Made by a program: the position numbers and the translations under genes | Source of the DNA: Gnetum montanum | Lineage: Eukaryota; Streptophyta; Gnetopsida; Gnetales; Gnetaceae | Assembly (NCBI GenBank): GCA_015680685.1 | Contig: MNCI01020931.1 | Span: 228,240-292,239, forward strand | Direction of reading: 5' to 3' | Length of the DNA stretch: 64,000 bases | Part shown: positions 1-11,635 of the stretch, piece after piece | Position numbering within the stretch: position 1 is the first letter of the stretch | Layout: each line of letters starts with the position of its first letter | Notes under the pieces: generated by a model | What the model saw: only the letters and a program-made list of their open reading frames with translations | The model's database searches: none | What the model was told of the DNA's origin: nothing

Positions 1-156
1 TCACTCTTGTTGTCATGAACACTAGTTTTTTTGTGTCTTGTAATGATGATCCGTTCACATGTCATCCCGTTAGTTCCATTTGAGTTAATAATCCCATACC
101 CTCCCGATCTTATTGTAAGGAACTTGAGGACAAGTTTTTATTCAGTCATGGGGGTA
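1..156 (+). mobile_element. 3' internal tail of a Ty3/gypsy element (type A), truncated by window start
   Basis: This stretch matches the non-coding 3' tail of element A (about 12709-12861) and of element D (about 58240-58399). It ends in the same short purine-rich tract (catgggggta) directly before a type-A LTR, so it is the pre-LTR tail and polypurine region of an element whose body lies left of the window. No coding sequence is visible. Confidence 0.85.
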
Positions 157-179
157 TGATGAGATGCAAATTGCACAAG

Positions 180-256
180 CCGCGATATCGCATACGCAAT
201 ATCGCGTCCGCCACGATATCGCATCCCCTGTGATATCGCGTACGCGATATCACGGT
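180..256. repeat. U3 array of GATATC palindromes
   Basis: Several GATATC (or near) palindromes occur here, mostly in a CGCGATATCGCG-like context, alternating with short spacers such as gtccgcca and cccctg. The array ends about 15 bases before the TATA box. Arrays of the same motif lie at the same position in the other type-A LTRs, with different unit numbers. Confidence 0.85.
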
Positions 257-269
257 CCGCCATCATATC

Positions 270-277
270 TATAAATA
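270..277 (+). promoter_or_regulatory. LTR TATA box
   Basis: TATAAATA sits just downstream of the GATATC array and upstream of the poly(A) signal. It is conserved in type-A LTRs at 6492-6499, 12964-12971, 55688-55695 and 58565-58572, and in reverse at 51322-51329, 45666-45673, 59563-59570 and 3848-3855. This is the expected core promoter for genomic RNA. Confidence 0.8.
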
Positions 278-1389
278 AGAGGCGGCACTCCCCTCATTCA
301 TGATCCTAGGCATAAAGTAGTGAAGCTCTGGCAGATTGATCACCCTAGAGATAGAATATTTTCCATGTGCCCGCAGTAGGAGTCCCCCAAGTGAATGGTT
401 CTTTATTCGAGCAGCTTTGTACCTAAACGCAAGTTGTGTACGGCAATAAAGACGAGCTTTGTGGATAAACCTTGCAGTGCATGGATAGGTTTAATTAATG
501 TTATTTACTACTTTCCTAGTAACGCGGCATGAGTACGACTTGGTTACGAGCATTGACAAACATGTATGGCTAGCCAAGGAATCGGCTACTCATTGCGAGT
601 AGATTCCCTCACCCTTCCCTCCTAGAGTGTGGGACAAGTACGACTTGATTACGAGCATCCACGAGTGTGTACGGCTAGTCAAGGAATCGGCTGCTTGTCA
701 CACTTAGGTTAGTTAAGTGCCTCAGTATGACCGCTTCGAGCACGTGCATTACGTGTGGTAATCCCAGTAACGATTAACGTTTGGTAGCCACAATTGCATA
801 GTTCAGGGTGTGTACGGTAAGTGGGAACAGATGCTAACGCTAGGACTTAGTGTTGTAGTTAGAGTTAGTTAGTTTCTCAAACATTCACCCTCATAACTTA
901 GGAGATAAACCAAAAAATACCAAAAAAAATCATATACCTTGGACTTACTTAACCATACATCGTGACAACAACAAGTAAGTCTGGGAAGACAACAAACGAT
1001 TAACCCCAAGTGTTTCTTGTGGCGTTAAGGCATTTAGTCTGCGGAGTTCGACCGGATCACACGTGCTACACTCGTTTCGTATGGTTGAATGTAGGGGTAC
1101 CTTGCCACTCATCAAAGAAGATATCCCTTAATGTATGCTATTATTATATGATATTGTGTTGGTGGATACACCTTGAGAAAATATTGCTTCTAAAATGGAG
1201 AAGTAGAGACATGCTCTATAATCCAAAGGCTTAAAAATTAGCAAAAGTAAGATAAAATATTTGGAATACAATTTAAATAATAACATACATAGTAGTAAAA
1301 AAGAAGTAACAATTCAAGGTCAAAAATCCCCTTGATGCAAATAATTTTATTACTTAGAATCAATCCTCCACTGAGATAGTGAAATTAAT

Positions 1390-1967
1390 AAAGATATAAG
1401 AAATAGAATTGAAGCAAGATTGTCAAAATGAAAACAAGCTAGTGGTGTTCTATGTGATAAAAGAATATTAATAAGACTAAAGGAAAAATTTTAAAAAATA
1501 GTAATTAGGCTTGCTATCTTATATGATTTTGAATGTTGAAGTACAAAAGAGGTCTAAACAACAAATGAGTGTGGCAAAAATGCAAATGCTTAGATGAATG
1601 TTGAATATTACTAGAAGAGATCAACTACATAATATAGACATTAGGGAAAGACTTGGAATAGCTAGAGAAAGACTTGGAATAGCTTATATTTCAAATAAGC
1701 TACAAGAATGATGGCTTAGATGGTTTGAACATGTCCAAAGAAGATTAGATAATGAGCCTATAAAAAAAATTTGTTGCATCGATATTCTAGGAAAGCCACC
1801 AACAAGAAGATCAAAGATGACATAAAAAATAATTAAATATTATCTAAAAAATACAAATAAATAAAGATCTAGCTCTTCATAGAGATAAAAGACAAAAGAG
1901 AACTCATGTAGCTAACCCAATTTTATTGGGACAAGGCTAGAATGATGATGATGATCATCATCATCAT
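1390..1967 (+). mobile_element. RTE-type LINE, 5'-truncated 3' end, decayed
   Basis: Broken plus-strand reading gives the C-terminal signature of plant RTE-clade reverse transcriptases: 'ASGVLCDK'-like, then 'MLRW/CLDE', then 'WLRWFEHVQRR' at about 1710-1745, then a 'GKPPTRRSK'-like basic stretch and a terminal 'LANPILLGQG'-like end followed by a (GAT)n tail. These are family features recalled from known RTE 3' ends. Many stops and frameshifts are present, so it is inactive. The 5' limit is approximate. Confidence 0.75.
1942..1967. repeat. 26-bp perfect palindrome at the RTE tail
   Basis: The run of ATG/GAT triplets turns at 1954/1955 into the exact complementary run of TCA triplets, 13 bases on each arm. 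RTE elements end in short GAT-like repeats; here the tail is immediately followed by its inverse complement. Confidence 0.9.
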
Positions 1968-2569
1968 ATCATTAACAAAGAAAAAAAAGTCTAAAGAAGG
2001 TTTTAATTTCCATAATCTCAATATTTTACATAACCCCAAATGGTCATATTACTAGTTTAGCTACATATTTATGACATATATCTATTATTTGATTGAAATA
2101 ATCTTTTTCTTTTTCAAATTAAAGAATTCCCATTAATTCACTAAGAATTTATTTTTGTGTTGAAAAAAAATCAAAAGTGTTATATAATTCTTTTCAGGGA
2201 GTTATTGAATCTTAAATTTTTTATTAGCAATTGGTTAAGTTATTATACATTCATACTAATTTCCTTTAAAATTTTGTATTATGGTGTTTCCATTGAAAAA
2301 CATTGTTTGAACCACCTTTGAGCCCGATGTAAATAAGGAAACGAGGAAAGACTCAAGATAGACTATGCCTTCGTGTTTACAATATCTACATTTACTATAA
2401 GAGTCATGGAACCTATTAGATATTACTTAGAAGCATAGTAACTATACCTTAGGTAACATGCATACATAATGATCCAAGACATACACATGCATATACAAGG
2501 GATATACTACAAAACAAAATGAAATAGGACACCATAATAAAACAACAAGGACTGATCTTATGCTACATG
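1968..2569. other. AT-rich spacer, nothing recognised
   Basis: Low-complexity AT-rich DNA without a convincing coding frame, LTR end or RNA gene. It probably contains older decayed repeat sequence. Confidence 0.5.
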
Positions 2570-3076
2570 TATCTAGCCTTATACTCCCACTCCAAAGAGA
2601 AGGGGTAGTGCCCAAGCTAGAAAGATTAAAGCCTTTCCAAAAAAACTACATATCCTTGTGAACAAAAATTAAAGAAATATAGTTCTATAGGGGTTGTTGT
2701 AATGACACTACTCTAGGAAAGCATCATTTGATATAACCCAATAGTCCCAAAGTAGCTAAGTATTCCAAAGTATACTTAAAATGGACTATACCTCAATGTC
2801 CTTAGGAACCTACAAGCACATCAGAAGTATACCACTCACATGCCACACATTAGTCCAAGGTTAGGAGCATCCCAAAAACATCTTAATAATCATATAAACA
2901 ACCAAACCAATGCAACATACACAAGAACACTATCATACATCTAGAAACATACTTGCTTGAGAGAGCTAAGATGGATTCCTACTCTAAAGAATCTAGTCCT
3001 AAGTCTTGCTTCATAAAGAAGAGCAATGGTTTAAGGATGAGACCAAGGTTCCTTTGCAAGCATACATATTCTTTAG
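2570..3076 (-). mobile_element. Family-C LTR remnant, left part (split by element B)
   Basis: Shares phrases with the C LTRs at 29266-29559 and 31991-32490: 'cactactctag', 'cctcaatgtccttaggaacctac', the 'caagcctacatatcc' block and 'attctttag'. The sequence stops at tttag, the target duplication of element B, and resumes at 19475. The order suggests a partly duplicated LTR rather than a clean single copy. The orientation follows C1. Confidence 0.65.
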
Positions 3077-3966
3077 TGATGAGCAGTGAGTAGACCCTAC
3101 ACCCAACCATATGAATCACTGAGCGTTCACAGGTGATCTGGTCAAATTTCATGGACTTATAACCTTCTAAGTACACTAGTCTCCAAGAAGTCAAACTAAC
3201 CGTTGCAATTGTTATTTTCCCAATTGCACTTGTAAATGAAAAGGTATGGTTAAGTGCAACTAAAGCATATGATTTTTGTCATTTTTATGTTTTATGTTCT
3301 AAGTCGCCTAAGAATAAAGAATACAGAATTAAAGATATTTAATTGCTAATTTAATCTAACTAGCTAATTTTTAACTAATCCTAGCATAAGCATCTATTCC
3401 CACTTGCAGTATACATCCTAAACACATTTAACACTATTGGATTATCAAAACATTAAGTATTACTAGAATTACCAAGTGACAAGTGTATGCTCGAAGTGGT
3501 CGTACTTATGTGCTTAATTTATCGCTATTTAATCTAGATTAATTTAGCTTAATTTATTAGTTAATTAATTATTTAATTACTTAAAGCATTAAATGAAATT
3601 GCATCAAATACTAAATGCATAAAGAAAATAATTAATCTATTTCAAAGTACTACAAGGTTTATTAGAAAGCTCATCTTTATTGTTGAACACACTGCCTTGC
3701 TCAGGTACAATAGTGCTCGAACAAAGATCTATACACTCTTTGATTTCTATTGCAGGCACTTAGAAAAATATTCTAACTTTCAAATAAGAAAATTGCAAGA
3801 GATCTACTACAACTATGAGCTTTTCATAAATGTAGCTAGTGAGCACATATTTATAGTCGAAAATAGACACTATGTTGATGGGGCCATGTCAATGCATCAA
3901 ATCCCACGTTGACGTGACCACATCAACAGGGTCACATCAATGAGGCCTCGATGATGTGACTTATCA
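3077..3966 (-). repeat. Element B 3' LTR
   Basis: 890 bp, read on the minus strand from TGATAAG to CTCATCA. The TATA box is TATAAATA (complement at 3848-3855). The U3 part just upstream of it (3860-3955) holds alternating TTGA(C/T)G and CATCAA half-sites instead of the GATATC array of type-A LTRs. The U5 end resembles those of A and E ('agtagaccctacacccaacc' on the plus strand). The purine tract adjoins it at 3967. Confidence 0.9.
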
Positions 3967-6406
3967 TACCCTCATGACTAAATGAAAACTCATCCTCAAG
4001 TGAACAACAAAAGGAGGAACAAGTGTTTTACAAAATATTTGGAAAGATATGGGATTATTGACACACAAAACAACATATGAACAACATGACGAAAACAAAG
4101 TTCCCAAGTGTACAGTTACAATAATCACAAAACTCAATGTTCAAGATAACAAAATTGAACACTAGGATAAAATTGACAAACATAACTTCTTTGACAGTGT
4201 GAAGATAATGAAGAAGCTCAAATAGTCCCAAGCAATGGAGGTTCCTGAGGTTCTAAAAGGACCTTCTTCTACTTCAAGTGCATGTGGTGGTTGAGGTAGT
4301 TGTGGTTGACCTACGATAGCTAATACTTCTGGTGGAATACAGAAGGAATCTAACATTGCCTTCATCTTCTCTCCTTAGCCCTGGGATCATGCATGGTCCA
4401 TGCAAGATTACCAATGTGGACCAGCATGGGAACATCCCAAGGATAGGGCATTACCAGGAATAGCTCCTTCATGTTGACAAACCAGGCATCAAAAAGTTTT
4501 TGTTCAACATCAAATGCCTCAAGAACATTCTACAACTCCTAGTAGTCATTCATCATTTTAGCTATGTTCTTAGTAATGGATCTCTGATTGATGAATTATG
4601 CCCTAAGAACCTCAAGTTTAGCATTAGCAATTAGTCTTCTTATAGTTTTTAAACCCTTCCTTGTACAAGTTAGCCACTTGCTTCTCCAACTCTAATCATG
4701 ATCAGTTAGTAGCTAGAATTCCCAAGTTTGCATAACAAAGATAGGCAAGCTTCATATAATCCTGCATCTCCTTAATCTGAAACTCCTTCATGTAGATTTC
4801 CACTTTGTTGTAGTCGTTGAGCCCATCAAAGATAGGCTACAAGACATCACCTTCTTCCTTGAGCTAATAGAGGGCCTCATTAACTTTTTCCTTTGTCATT
4901 TAGATTTTTTTTATTACTCTCTTTCTATAGACCAACCTAATCTCTATAGTAACTTTTGACTCTTGAATTTGAGAGCCTTTTTTCTCCAAGCAGCTATCTC
5001 TATCGTAGATTTTTGGCAAAGAGCTCAAACTTGCTTCATGGAAAGATTTCTGTTTTTACCTATCAATCTCCTTAGTTCAGTATTTACTTTGGCTAGCTAC
5101 TCCTATTGTTGATGCATAAAAATATATCATCTATTACTTTTGTGCACCAACATTTTACAAGCAATGATTCTCTACAATTAGAATCATATTCTCCTAGCAA
5201 GTCTGGTTTAAGGCCTTTTGGATATTATGCATTGTGGCATTGGCCAATGACTAATCAAAGAATTCTATTTCATTGATTTCCTCAATCTTTTTGAGCTTGT
5301 TTGAAGCTATTTGAAAGCCTCATCATGTGTTAATAAAGGGTTGAGAAATGTATGATCAACAAGATGGGCTCTTAATTCAGCAACCTTTATAGCCAAGCAC
5401 TGGTTTTGTGCTTGAGCAATTTTGAGTTGCCCCTCCAATATAATGCACTTTTCCTTTGCTTCTAATAGCTCCAACTAGGTTGTAATGATTGTATCCAAAA
5501 GATTGAAGATATTTGAAATTAGTTGCCTAGTTCCTAGTAGTGGGTCCAGCCACTCCTTGTGCTAGGCTACACTCAATCTACCACTAACTATTCCTATGGT
5601 TTTCTACACATCTCTGTGTGTAGAAAGGTCTAGTACCAACACCACAGGTTCATTTAATGCTTCAACAATTCTACCAGTAGCCAACTTTGCTACTGTGTCC
5701 TACCCATGATGCTACATCATTGAGATAGTTGCCCCCTTGCCCTCCTCCAAATGCACCAAAAAAGTATGGAATTTCTAGAGATTTTTAGGAATTTTTGTTA
5801 TTTTGAGAGAAATACCATTACCTCTCTAGTGTCAGGATTTGACCTCATGAGCAACTATGTTCTTTGGGCTAAGAAAATTGGTTCACCTCCCTCCATTTAA
5901 TTGATGGTTTGAGCCACTTCGTTGAGGTGACTCATCACTAGACGATACATAGATGGATCGTCATCACTCATGCCTATTTGCTACCCTTGCTCTTGCAAGA
6001 GCTACTCTCAGATCTCGTGCATATGCTCAAGGGCAATGTGGAACTTTGGCATTGTTTCATGAGTGGGTGGTAAAGGTGGTGGTTACTACTCCTCTTCCTT
6101 AATCATAGTAGGAATCTTATCCTTCAGTATTTCTACCTAGGAGGCAATAGGGACATGCCTGATTATGTCATTAGTGTAGTAAACTATCCTTGCCCTTTTA
6201 CATAGTTTTCAGATGAGATATGGAAAGGGCAGGGCCTTCCTTCCATGTTTATTTTCCTTAAATTGCTTCTCTATCTCTAGATAGATCAGCTATGAAAGGT
6301 TCACAAGGAATGTCCCGCTTAGAGTGGCACATGCATGAGTGGAGAAAGTAGTTAGGGTCTCATCATTGGATTGAGGTGGTAGGCCATTAGATTGTAATAT
6401 ACATGC
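3967..6406 (-). pseudogene. Extra reading frame of element B, 3' portion (decayed)
   Basis: Minus-strand translation gives long protein-like runs interrupted by TAG/TAA: 'HACATLSGTFLVNLS' and 'LPFPYLI.KLCKRA' near 6200-6340, 'YRLVMSHLNEVAQTIN' near 5890-5950, and 'DAWFVNMKELFLVMPYPW' near 4430-4500. A long Glu/Lys/Leu-rich stretch, possibly coiled coil, lies between. The first motifs recall the 'putative plant transposon protein' reading frame of Athila/Ogre-like retrotransposons. That family link is from memory and is not certain. The frame lies between the shared 3' block and the 3' LTR, in the sense of the element, and no copy of it is seen in A, D or E. Element A interrupts it at 6406/13892. 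Confidence 0.5.
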
Positions 6407-7419
6407 TGATGAGATGTAATTCGCATAGGCTGCGATATCGCATCATCCCCTGCGATATCGTGTACGTGATATCGCGGTCCACCGTCATATCTATAAATAA
6501 GAGGCAGCTCTCCCTTGTTTCCTCATCCTGGATTAGAAGTAGGGAAACTCTGGTAGATTGATCACTCTAGAGATAGAATATTTTCCATGTGCCCATAGTA
6601 GGATTCCTAAAGTGAGTGGATCTTTATTCAAGCAACATTGTACCTGAACACAAGTTGTGTACGGCAATAAAGATGAACTTCCTAGGTAAACCTTGCAGTG
6701 CATGGAATAGGATTTTATTTTAATGTTATTTATTGCTTTCTCTTAGTAATGCAGAATGAGTATGACTTGATTAAAAGCATCTAAGGATGTGTATGGATAG
6801 TCAAGGAATTGGCTGCTCATCGCAACGCGGTATGAGTACAACTTGATTACGAGCATCTAGTGTGACTACTTGGTAACCCAGTGGCATATTCAAGATCTGT
6901 ACTTGGTAATCCCAGTGGTAGTCATGCACAAGGATGTGTACGGTTAGTCAAGGAATTAGCTACTCATCGCACTTAGGCTAGATTAGCTTTCTCAACCTTT
7001 TCCTCTTAGTTAAGTGCCTCAGTACGACCACTTTGAGCATGTGTGTTACGCGTGGTGATCCCAACAATGATTAGTGTTTGGTAGCCAAGGTTGCATCAGT
7101 TCAGGGTGTGTACAGTAAGTGGGAATGGATGCTAACATTAGGTAATTTATACTTAGTCATTAGTTAGAATTAGTAATTAGTTTCTCAACCCTCAACTCAA
7201 TAGCATAGGAGAAAAACATAAAAGACCATAAAAATCATATACCTTAGACTTACTTAACCATACACCATGACAACTACAAGTAAGTTTGGGAAGACAACAA
7301 ATGATTAACCACAAGTGTTCCATGGGGCGTGTAGGCACTTAGTCTGTGGAGTTCGACCGGATCGCACGTGCTACGCTCATTTCGTATGGTTGAGTGTAGG
7401 GGTACCTCGCCACTCATCA
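6407..7419 (+). repeat. Element A 5' LTR
   Basis: 1013 bp, TGATGAG to CTCATCA. A short GATATC array lies at about 6434-6478, the TATA box at 6492-6499 and AATAAA within 6660-6680. Two 'gagta..acttgatta..agcatct' blocks occur at about 6758 and 6834. It differs from the 3' LTR mainly by transitions, many at CG sites, indicating an old insertion. Confidence 0.92.
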
Positions 7420-7420
7420 T

Positions 7421-7439
7421 TGGCACCATTACCAGGGAC
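7421..7439 (+). promoter_or_regulatory. Primer binding site of element A (Asp-tRNA type, CG-decayed)
   Basis: One base after the LTR, TGGCACCATTACCAGGGAC matches the complement of the plant tRNA-Asp 3' end (known for Athila-type elements, TGGCGCCGTTGCCGGGGAC) at 16 of 19 positions. All three mismatches are G-to-A at CG dinucleotides, as expected from methyl-cytosine deamination. Confidence 0.8.
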
Positions 7440-7566
7440 TAAGTGTTTGTGCGCTAAATAAAACATAAAGGATATCACTCACATCATTGGGAGCCTAAAC
7501 CAACCTTCAAGTTAATTAATTAAACAAGAATTTATATAATGGTAATTAGCACACCGATAAGACACT

Positions 7567-9560
7567 ATGTCTTCTTCTTCTTCTCATAAGAGCAACTCAC
7601 CACCTAAGGATAATACAAAGAATAGTCGGTAGTCAAAAACACATAGCTGAAATTAGCCAAGTCCTAAACAATGCAAGATAGTTTATACTCATCCTAATGA
7701 GTATATTCCAAACTTTACCTTTATCCTCCATCAAGATGAACAGCTGCGATGGAGAGATTTGCAAGGTAACATCGTGTTACCCCCACATCGATCAGTCTCT
7801 AACATGCTTTTCTGTGCTTTGGCATAGATTGGCATGACAGAATTGTATGCAGAATACGTTGCGGATGACTTTGATTCAAGGGATTACTATTCCATGGAAG
7901 CACAATGTATGAGGAACGCAAGGCAAGAGAGCCAACATACACTGTTGAAGGGCAAAGAGGTCCTGCACGTCCTTAGTGAAACTAGAGATGGTGAACCACT
8001 TACAACGGGTTCTCTATCAAGAGTTGTTCCCCCTCCTAACGATGGTGAGGAGGCTGGGTATCAGAACCTATGATCAACGATACATAACCCTAGTTCTGAT
8101 GCCCGTGAACACCAACTATTCACAGAGGGAACAACAACTCATGGTAAGGATGGGCACTTAGATCGTCACCACGATCGGGGCCGTAGCAACCGAAGAGAAG
8201 GCAAGAAACATCATCATGGAGATGGTTCCACTTCTTCTTCCCCTTCTTCACATTACTCATCCTCTCCTTCCACATCTAAGTGTAGCCATCATAAACACAA
8301 TGGAGAGGATAAAGGTAGACAAAACGAAAGACCTTGATGAGAAAGTTGAGAGAGAGGACAAGGGCAAGGACGTAGGGAAAGTAGGGAACAACGGAGACAT
8401 CATAGGCATCATGAAAGAGACGATCATGAAAAGCCCCTACTTGCAACCTGAAGTATGCTTGATATAACAGAGGTAGTTAGAATTCCAACAAGGAATTTAA
8501 AGGATAGTCGGATCAGGCATTTAGACATGAACAACATCCCACGATTTGAAGGGGGATACAACGCAGATCCACAAAATCATTTACAGGCATTCCACGATGC
8601 CTGCGTGTTGCAAAATATAGAAAATGAGTGGCAAAAACTTAAGTTGTTTCCAAGGATACTCATCAAGGAAGCAAAGAGTTGGCACCGGTCCTTAGAATTG
8701 GAAACCATCAGGAGGTGGAGTATGATGCTAGAACTCTGCAACGATAAGTATCAAACGTACTCCCGAGTGTCTAATTTGCGTAAGCAGATCCAAGGATGGA
8801 AGCAAGGTACTCATGAAACCCTTGGATGCTTCCATGGCCCACTACTACACATTGTTACATCGTTTCCCAAGCCATGGATATGCTCAACGGGATCAACTTC
8901 GCCACATCATGGATGGGCTAAGGCATGAAACTAGAAGAACCCTTGGGACTTATGCCCAAGGGAGACTCTCACAACTTAGAGCCCATGAAGTACATAGCTT
9001 GTTGAAACAAGTAGCAAAAGAAGAAGGTGAGCTACGCAAAAGGGAAAGTTTGGAAGAATATAACCGTGATCCCTCTCTTCAAAAGAAGGGAGTGAAATTT
9101 TGCGATGAAGAGGATGAGTCACCAATCAAAGAGTTGGTGAACAAAAAGACCTTGCCGCTTCAAAAGCTCACAACAGAAATAGCGGCTAAGGTAGATGACG
9201 TATGGAGTTCCTTAGACTCTAAAATTGAAAGTATCTTAAAAATTGTAGAAGAGTCTAAGGTAGAACAAAGTAGTGACAAAGGTAAGACAAAGTGAAGAGA
9301 TTTAGGCCTTGCACATAACCAGGGTAATGAGAAAATCACTAAATCCAATGGGGTTGTGGACTCAGACATAGATGATGGTGGTGGATGTGAGATCTGCCAC
9401 TATGACCATCCTAAGGGATGTTGCCCAATCATATCACATCTACAGGAGTCTGTGGTGTATGCACTTAATCCAAGACTTAATCAATGGAAAACACCCCGTA
9501 GGTTACCTTATCCCCAAGGTAACCCAAGGTAGTTCCACCAACCATTAACGTATTATCCAA
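7567..9560 (+). pseudogene. Element A gag pseudogene
   Basis: Starts with a Met-Ser-rich leader (MSSSSSHKS) shared with the starts of gag in D (56561), E (55020) and B (18419). It continues with a conserved 'FTFILHQDE..RWRDLQGNIVL' segment (about 7715-7780), a His/Ser-rich variable region, and a retrotransposon gag core (8455-8930: 'RHLDMNNIPRFEGGY' onward, with the 'KLKLFPRILIKEAKSW' helix). A frameshift lies near 8815-8830, after which the frame continues to 9295 with a Lys/Glu-rich tail. A zinc-knuckle-like CEICHYDHPKGC follows at about 9390-9425. In-frame stops in the leader and the frameshift make it non-functional as it stands. Gag would form the particle and bind the RNA. Confidence 0.88.
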
Positions 9561-10078
9561 GTGGAACTCCACCACAACCCATTGGATAGCATCAACAGTG
9601 GCAATACCCAGATTCATGGGGGATGCCATCGTTGAAACATCAGTACCCTTACTGGTAGCCTAACCCTTATGGATATTATGTGCAGCAGCCGATTTCTCCA
9701 AGTGACTCTATGAGTCACACAACTCCCCACCATCACTACCAAGTTTGAGAGTATTCTAGAAGGACTCCTTCTCCTTTGGAAGATACTCCATACCCACACC
9801 ATCCTCCAAATCCATCCACACCTCTTCCACAAGTAGTTCCCATAACACCTCCTGCTCCAACAATGCAAGGGAAACTTCCTCCTTAACCCCAGCAACATCA
9901 CATTGTGAGAGCTGTAAATATTCAACCTACTGCTGGTTCTGACAACTGTAAAAAGAGAATACCCTTCTTCAGAACCCAAAGCCCAGACAAACTCTCACAA
10001 CAACAAGCGGTTGAGCCCATGTACACTCCTCCACCATCTAACACTTCGGAGCACCCTTCAATTCAACATTAGAGCCTA

Positions 10079-10735
10079 ATGCATACGGTTATGTTAACAC
10101 ATACCATAACCAACTGGATCAAGGTAGGCCACCTTCCCAGGAAACTAACTGATCCTGGAAATCCCTTAATCTACCTTCAAGTTACCGAAAATGAACCACA
10201 TAGGGCTCTTCTTGACTCAGGTTCCAGAGTCAACTTAATTTCACAAGAGATGTATCACACCTAGAACCTACCCCAACTTAAGAAGAGCAACATTCAACTA
10301 GAGCTGGTAGACCAGTCCATCATCATTCCCTTGGGATTGGTGGAGGACATCATTACCACTGTGTGTGGTTGGTCTTACCCAGCTGATTTCCTGGTGATTG
10401 AAGTCAACAACAATGAAGGGGACTTCCCAATTATAATGGGAAGGGTATGGCTGAGTACAGTAGACACATGCCTTAGGATCTGCGATCTTTCCTTGGAGAT
10501 ATCTAAGATAAACATTTACAAAAAGATCAAGAAGAGGAAAGTTCCATGCATCACATACAATGATTCATCGGGTGATGACATGGAGGGATGCCCATCTCCT
10601 CCATGTAACAGGTGTGCCTTTGAAATTTTGAAACAAAGATGCCTGTATGTAGCAACCACACAACAAGTAGTAGACACCCTATGGTTGACAGCTACTCAAA
10701 AGAGCAAACAAATATGCATGGAATGAACTGAGGAG
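10079..10735 (+). pseudogene. Element A aspartic protease region
   Basis: Contains the retroviral-type active site LLDSGSRVNLIS at about 10211-10246, followed after a TAG by 'GLVEDIITTVCGWSYPADFLVIEV' (two short pieces) and 'DFPIIMGRVWLSTVD', typical of the protease C-terminal half (flap and ILGRPWL-like motif). Then comes a Lys-rich tail ending at 10726. The same order is seen in E (about 52570-52030, minus). The enzyme would cleave Gag or Gag-Pol. RT does not follow it, which marks the pol deletion. Confidence 0.85.
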
Positions 10736-10939
10736 ACAAACCATACCAATAATGAAGGCATAGACACATTGGAATATGAGCGTTGCCAACTTCCCCCCCT
10801 TAATCTCAGATCATCAATTGGGAGAAGTTGCACACTTTTAAGAAATTTAAATAGGTGCTCATTATTTCATATCTCTCCCTTTCCACTCAGTCATGGGGCA
10901 GATGGCCACCTATGCTAACCATATGGGGTCCTTAGTTCT

Positions 10940-11118
10940 TTTAAGTTTTTGTTTTACAATGTTTTTATTTTATATGTTTTTGTTTTACACATTTTTGTTT
11001 TACAAATTTCTTTAACATTTCGTGTTTTTGGTTTAAAAATTTCTTTAACTTTTCTTATTTTTGTTTTACAACATCGTTATATTTTTTTTTTTTTTTTGTG
11101 TGTGTGTGTGTGTGTGTA
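10940..11118 (+). repeat. T-rich 'ttttgttttaca' repeats ending in poly-T/(GT)n
   Basis: About 20-bp imperfect repeats of 'tttttgttttaca' run from 10940 to 11075, followed by a T run (about 11082-11097) and a (GT)n run to 11118. Counterparts lie after integrase in E (about 47640-47765, minus) and in B (about 16385-16460, minus), so it is a family feature, not random slippage. Confidence 0.8.
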
Positions 11119-11635
11119 TCCGCCCTGTAAGTTTGTCATCCAATAAGTGTTCGGAATGATGGTATGAACTATTTTCATATTGATTGCTAATGTTTGGCTT
11201 TTACCTTTAAGTCACAATGTTGATACTAAGGTGTGTTTCTTTTGATATGGCAGGCAATGAGTTTACTCCATCCATCCATCCACCAAGTTCTATGGTCTTT
11301 CTCGGCTTGGAATTATACAATCCCCTTCTAATAACAACTTTAACGAATCAGTGACTAGGCATTTCTCAAACTAAGGAAGGACTCAAGGATTGAAATAGGT
11401 GTGAATTTAAGGGAACTTGATGCTTTTATGTTGGCTATTCTCTTGGGTGCTTGGATGTTTTCTTTTTGAGTTTTCTCGTTGTTCCGATGTTACCCCAATT
11501 ATTGGAAGCTGAGACAATAAAAATAAAAAGTCTTTGCATGGTGTGGTTCTCATGCATAAAAACACAAACCAAAAAAAAGTGAGAATTCAAACCACACCCC
11601 TTAGATGAAATAAAATTGGGCTATAAGCACTGGTT

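Larger units (their letters stand above)
157..1114 (+). repeat. Type-A LTR (3' LTR of the element running in from the left)
   Basis: The LTR is bounded by TGATGAG and CTCATCA, a 7-bp terminal inverted repeat shared with the other type-A LTRs here. In order it shows a U3 array of GATATC palindromes, a TATA box (270-277), an AATAAA poly(A) signal (445-450), two related copies of a 'gagtacgactt..ttacgagcat' block in the 3' half, and the conserved end with 'gtaggggtacct'. The 5 bases after it are aagaa, the presumed right copy of the target duplication; the left copy lies outside the window. Confidence 0.9.

Noticed and set aside
180-256. Satellite DNA made of GATATC units
   Set aside because: The units are confined to LTR U3 regions and bounded by LTR landmarks; there is no free array.
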